Assembly (NCBI RefSeq): GCF_017792025.1
Contig: NZ_CP046956.1
Coordinates: 2,914,001-2,978,000, forward strand
Direction of reading: 5' to 3'
Length of the DNA stretch: 64,000 nucleotides
From: Sediminibacillus dalangtanensis
GTDB lineage: Bacteria; Bacillota; Bacilli; Bacillales; Amphibacillaceae
In this document: one piece after another, positions 61,278 to 64,000 of the stretch
Layout of the letters: the number at the start of each line of letters is the position of its first letter
How positions within the stretch are numbered: the stretch's first letter is position 1
Made by a program: the position numbers and the translations under genes
Notes under the pieces: model-generated
Told to the model about the DNA's origin: nothing
Seen by the model: only the letters and a program-made list of their open reading frames with translations
Databases searched by the model: none

Positions 61278-62240
61278 CTATCTTCCAATCCGATTGGTAA
61301 AGAATACATTAATGCTGGATAATACAATGATGATGAAGAACAAAATAATCGCTGTTGCAGAGGCCGTGCCGAAGGCCATATTGGAAAATGCTTCGCGATA
61401 CAGATACAACACAACGGTAATCCCTTCTTCTCTAAAGCTTCTGCCCAGGAACACCAATGGTTCGGTAAACAATTGCATGGCACCGATCGTGGATAAAAAG
61501 ACAGTTAAAATGATAATCGGCTTCAGCATTGGAATGGTGATATACTGGATTTGCTGCCGGATACTGGCACCGTCAATCTTGGCTGCTTCATAAAGATCAT
61601 TCGGTATTCCTTGCAAACCAGCCAGATAAATAATCGTATTGTATCCGACCCAGCGCCAGAAGACCATGGTCGAGATGGCTATTTTCACTCCCCATTCCGA
61701 AGTGGACCAGCTGACAGAATCAAATCCCAGCCAGTTGAGCACGACGTTCACCAATCCAAAATCCTGGCTGTTGAACATAACGCCGAAAACAATAGCTACG
61801 GCAACTGTCGATGTGACGTACGGCATAAAAATCGAAACGCGGAAAAAGCTCTTGAACTTAAGCAGTGCGGAATTCAACGCATAGGCAAGGATGATGCCGA
61901 TAATCAATTGCGGCAGAGTGCCGATGATTCCGATTGCCGCCGTGTTGAACAACGACTTCCAAAAAATCGGGTCGCTTAATACAAAGCGAAAATTTTGCAA
62001 ACCGACAAATTCCATTTCTCCGAGTCCGTTCCATTTTTGAAAACCGAGATAAAAGCTGAATAACATCGGAAACAGACCAAAGACAGCAAACAGTAGATAA
62101 AATGGAGAAATATACAAGTAACCGGATAGTGCATCCTTTTTCTTTTCACTAAGATGAAAGAAAGGGCGCTTTTTTCCGGGCGAAGGCTTTGCCGGAACTG
62201 ATTTCGCCTCTGTTTGAGGCTGTAATTGCGGTTGGGCCAT
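61278..62240 (-). CDS. CUT1 sugar ABC permease (MalF type), beta-glucoside operon
   Basis: 320 aa with a proline/lysine-rich N-terminal tail, then LSGYLYISPFYLLFAVFGLFPMLFSFYLGF split by position and EAA loop [26 protein letters not shown]. Partner of the MalG-type protein. No ATPase gene is present in the operon. Confidence 0.92.
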   Translation of the reverse strand: MAQPQLQPQTEAKSVPAKPSPGKKRPFFHLSEKKKDALSGYLYISPFYLLFAVFGLFPMLFSFYLGFQKWNGLGEMEFVGLQNFRFVLSDPIFWKSLFNTAAIGIIGTLPQLIIGIILAYALNSALLKFKSFFRVSIFMPYVTSTVAVAIVFGVMFNSQDFGLVNVVLNWLGFDSVSWSTSEWGVKIAISTMVFWRWVGYNTIIYLAGLQGIPNDLYEAAKIDGASIRQQIQYITIPMLKPIIILTVFLSTIGAMQLFTEPLVFLGRSFREEGITVVLYLYREAFSNMAFGTASATAIILFFIIIVLSSINVFFTNRIGR

Positions 62241-62306
62241 AACACTATCCCCCTTTCATTGGTTAACGGTCCAGGCCAATATTGGCCCCGGACCGTTTGA
62301 AGCTCC

Positions 62307-63596
62307 TTACTGTCTGGCTAATTGATCTTTAATCCGTTTAACTGCTGCATCCCATTCTTTTTGTGGATCAGCACCTTCAACTGCCACGTTGGTCAGTGCC
62401 AAAATCAATTCATCCTGAACGATCGAGTAATTGACGCCCATATAAATCGGTTTAACAGACTTTGCAGCTTCCGCAAACGTTTTGGCTGTCTCCGCACCGC
62501 TGAAGTATTCATCTGTTGTCGCTAAAAATTCCTCATCTTCATACACTTCAGGAGCTGAAGGGAACAGGCCGTTATTTTGGAATGATTTCAATTGATTTTC
62601 TGGTGATAAAAGCCATTCAATAAAAGCATAGGCTTCTTCCGGATGATTGGATTCTTTCGGGATCGCCATGAAAGATCCGCCCCAATTTCCTGCGCCTTCC
62701 GGAATCGTTGTTAAGGACCATTTACCTCCTGCGTCTGGAGCATTTCCTTTTACATTGGCAATCATCCAGGCAGGAGCGCCGATCAACGTAGCATAGCTGC
62801 CATCTGCCATCGCACTTCCCCATTCAGGAGTCCACAGAGCGTTTTGTCCGACCAATCCTTCTTCGATTAACTTTGTCGTATAATCGTAGGCTTCTTTCAC
62901 ATAGGGAGAAGATTCAATAATCAGTTCATCGTCCTCATTGAAATATTGCTCTGGAGCCTGGTCGCGTAAAGCGGAGAACATTAATTCAGGACTGTCGGTA
63001 ATTGGCTTCCCGGTTTTTTCCTTGATTTGTTTTGCTGCTTCATAATAAGCGTCCCAGTCACTGATTTCTGCCGACAATTCTTGAGGGTCTGTCGGCAAAC
63101 CCGCTTCCTCCATTACATCGGTTCGATAAAACATGGTGGTCGGACCGATATCGGTTGGAAGGCCTAATTGAAATTCTCCATCGACACTTTGGGCCTGCTG
63201 CCATTTCCAATCCAAGTATTTGTCCTCCACATCTTTTGCACCATAATCGTTCAAGTTGTAAAACTGATCTTTCGCCTGCATGAACTTGGCGATTTCACTA
63301 ACTTCAATCATGGTGATATCCGGCGCTCCGCTGCCGGCAGAGAGGGAAGTGAACAAGTTATTATGAACGTCAGACATTTCTCCCTCATTAAGATTGATTT
63401 TCACGTCAGGATTTTCTTGCATGTATTCATCTACCAATACATCATACCCCGCACTTCCGAATACCCAAAAATCCAGTTCCACTTTGCCATCGCTCTTCCC
63501 TGAGCCGCCATCCTCTGAAGCTTTACTGTCGTCACTACATCCTGCCAGTGCTAAAACCAGTGAAAGAAATGCCACCATGTAAAACAGTTTTTTCAT
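62307..63596 (-). CDS. Sugar ABC substrate-binding lipoprotein, beta-glucoside operon
   Basis: SBP family 1 lipoprotein, 429 aa. Signal MKKLFYMVAFLSLVLALAGC with lipobox; sugar-binding fold with LDFWVFGSAGYDVLVDEYMQ, PDITMIEVSEIAKFM, TMFYRTDVMEEAGLP and MAIPKESNHPEEAYAFIEWL. ATG 63596 follows GGGGG by eight bases. First gene of the operon; the GH1 gene at its end points to cellobiose or another beta-glucoside as ligand. Confidence 0.92.
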   Translation of the reverse strand: MKKLFYMVAFLSLVLALAGCSDDSKASEDGGSGKSDGKVELDFWVFGSAGYDVLVDEYMQENPDVKINLNEGEMSDVHNNLFTSLSAGSGAPDITMIEVSEIAKFMQAKDQFYNLNDYGAKDVEDKYLDWKWQQAQSVDGEFQLGLPTDIGPTTMFYRTDVMEEAGLPTDPQELSAEISDWDAYYEAAKQIKEKTGKPITDSPELMFSALRDQAPEQYFNEDDELIIESSPYVKEAYDYTTKLIEEGLVGQNALWTPEWGSAMADGSYATLIGAPAWMIANVKGNAPDAGGKWSLTTIPEGAGNWGGSFMAIPKESNHPEEAYAFIEWLLSPENQLKSFQNNGLFPSAPEVYEDEEFLATTDEYFSGAETAKTFAEAAKSVKPIYMGVNYSIVQDELILALTNVAVEGADPQKEWDAAVKRIKDQLARQ

Positions 63597-63698
63597 TACT
63601 TTTACCCCCGTTTTTTTGATATGGCTTCTACATGTAACCAAGAAACGAACTTAAATCCACCTCCATTTACTTAGAAACCGAAAAAGAATGGAATAAAG

Positions 63699-63857
63699 GA
63701 AACCGGTTTCTTAAAATGTCGTAAAAAATACATATAGGTTTCCTCGAAAACTATATGTAAACGCTTTCTAAATTGAGTATATTATGTTATCTGGGCAAAA
63801 GCAAGAATTTTTTCAGAATTTTTACCATTTTTTTATAGATGATAGGAAATCGGTTTC
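63699..63857 (-). promoter_or_regulatory. Beta-glucoside operon promoter with cre box and two flanking LacI operators
   Basis: Minus strand -35 TTGCTT (63799-63804), 17-bp spacer, -10 TATACT (63776-63781). A perfect CcpA box ATGTAAACGCTTTCT (63755-63769) covers the transcription start. Palindromes GAAACCGGTTTC (63699-63710) and GAAATCGGTTTC (63846-63857) lie on either side; their centres are 147 bp apart. A half-site GAAACCG is at about 63674. Confidence 0.8.
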
Positions 63858-63909
63858 TCAAATGAAAAAATTCAGCTAGAGTGAAACCCTTACTTGAGAT
63901 GTTAAGAAG

Positions 63910-63963
63910 AAGGCGGCCAACATAGTGGGAGTTATCGCAAAAGCTTGTTGTTGGTTCCGCCTT
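63910..63963. other. Inverted repeat near the right window edge
   Basis: AAGGCGGCCAACA and TGTTGGTTCCGCCTT-type arms close a 54-bp palindrome with no clear T-run. It may belong to a gene beyond the window. Otherwise 63858-64000 shows no gene. Confidence 0.3.
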
Positions 63964-64000
63964 ATACTATTAGCTCCTAAAACAGAGGAGCATTGTTTCC

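Overview
This is a chromosomal window from a low-to-medium GC Firmicute of the Bacillaceae. The evidence is SinI/SinR, strong AGGAGG-type ribosome binding sites, CcpA (cre) boxes, YesM/YesN-type signalling, lipoprotein substrate-binding proteins and B. subtilis-like neighbourhoods (nag, ywr, pxp/kip). Acidic extracellular domains and a TRAP importer would fit a salt-adapted genus, but I cannot name the species. No rRNA, tRNA, CRISPR array or prophage was seen.

Layout. 0-5.7 kb: 3' end of a YigZ/YvyE gene, then the N-acetylglucosamine regulon (nagA-nagB, divergent nagR, PTS gene nagE) with two matching NagR operators. 5.7-6.3 kb: a REP-associated tyrosine transposase (RAYT). It sits among copies of a small dispersed palindrome, GGGG(T/A)CAGTCCCC, which recurs in nine intergenic clusters across the window. 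6.5-8.6 kb: a small ORF, a VanZ-like protein and sinI-sinR; sinI has a cyclic-di-GMP-I (GEMM-I) riboswitch as its leader. 8.6-12.7 kb: sortase, LytR-CpsA-Psr protein and a MecA/PBP3-type penicillin-binding protein. 13.2-19.6 kb: a LacI-controlled TRAP operon with a PfkB kinase and a hexulose-phosphate synthase/isomerase pair. 20.5-30.2 kb: a nine-gene cell-wall (MurNAc or muropeptide) recycling operon with murR, murQ, anmK, a serine hydrolase and a complete oligopeptide-type ABC importer instead of a PTS.

31-39.3 kb: a CUT1 sugar ABC importer, an oxidoreductase and a three-component sensor (anchored sugar-binding protein, YesM kinase, YesN regulator). 39.6-41.4 kb: two reductase-fold proteins that have lost catalytic residues. 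42.3-51.3 kb: a peptide ABC importer with gamma-glutamyltransferase, paired chromate transporters and a divergent Lrp/AsnC regulator. 51.5-57.1 kb: an IDEAL-domain protein, an aromatic-acid exporter-like protein, 5-oxoprolinase pxpBCA and a SurA/PrsA-like lipoprotein. 57.3-64 kb: a beta-glucoside ABC/GH1 operon with LacI and YesL proteins, two operators flanking its promoter, and a cre box.

Taken together the window is a scavenging and cell-surface region: amino sugars, wall fragments, gamma-glutamyl peptides and plant sugars are imported under local repressors plus CcpA. The most unusual items are the c-di-GMP riboswitch on sinI with an RNA hairpin over the sinR start, and the RAYT with its REP-like repeats, which have also supplied terminators and protein ends. 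Neither CUT1 sugar importer encodes an ATPase, so a shared MsmX-type ATPase elsewhere is inferred.
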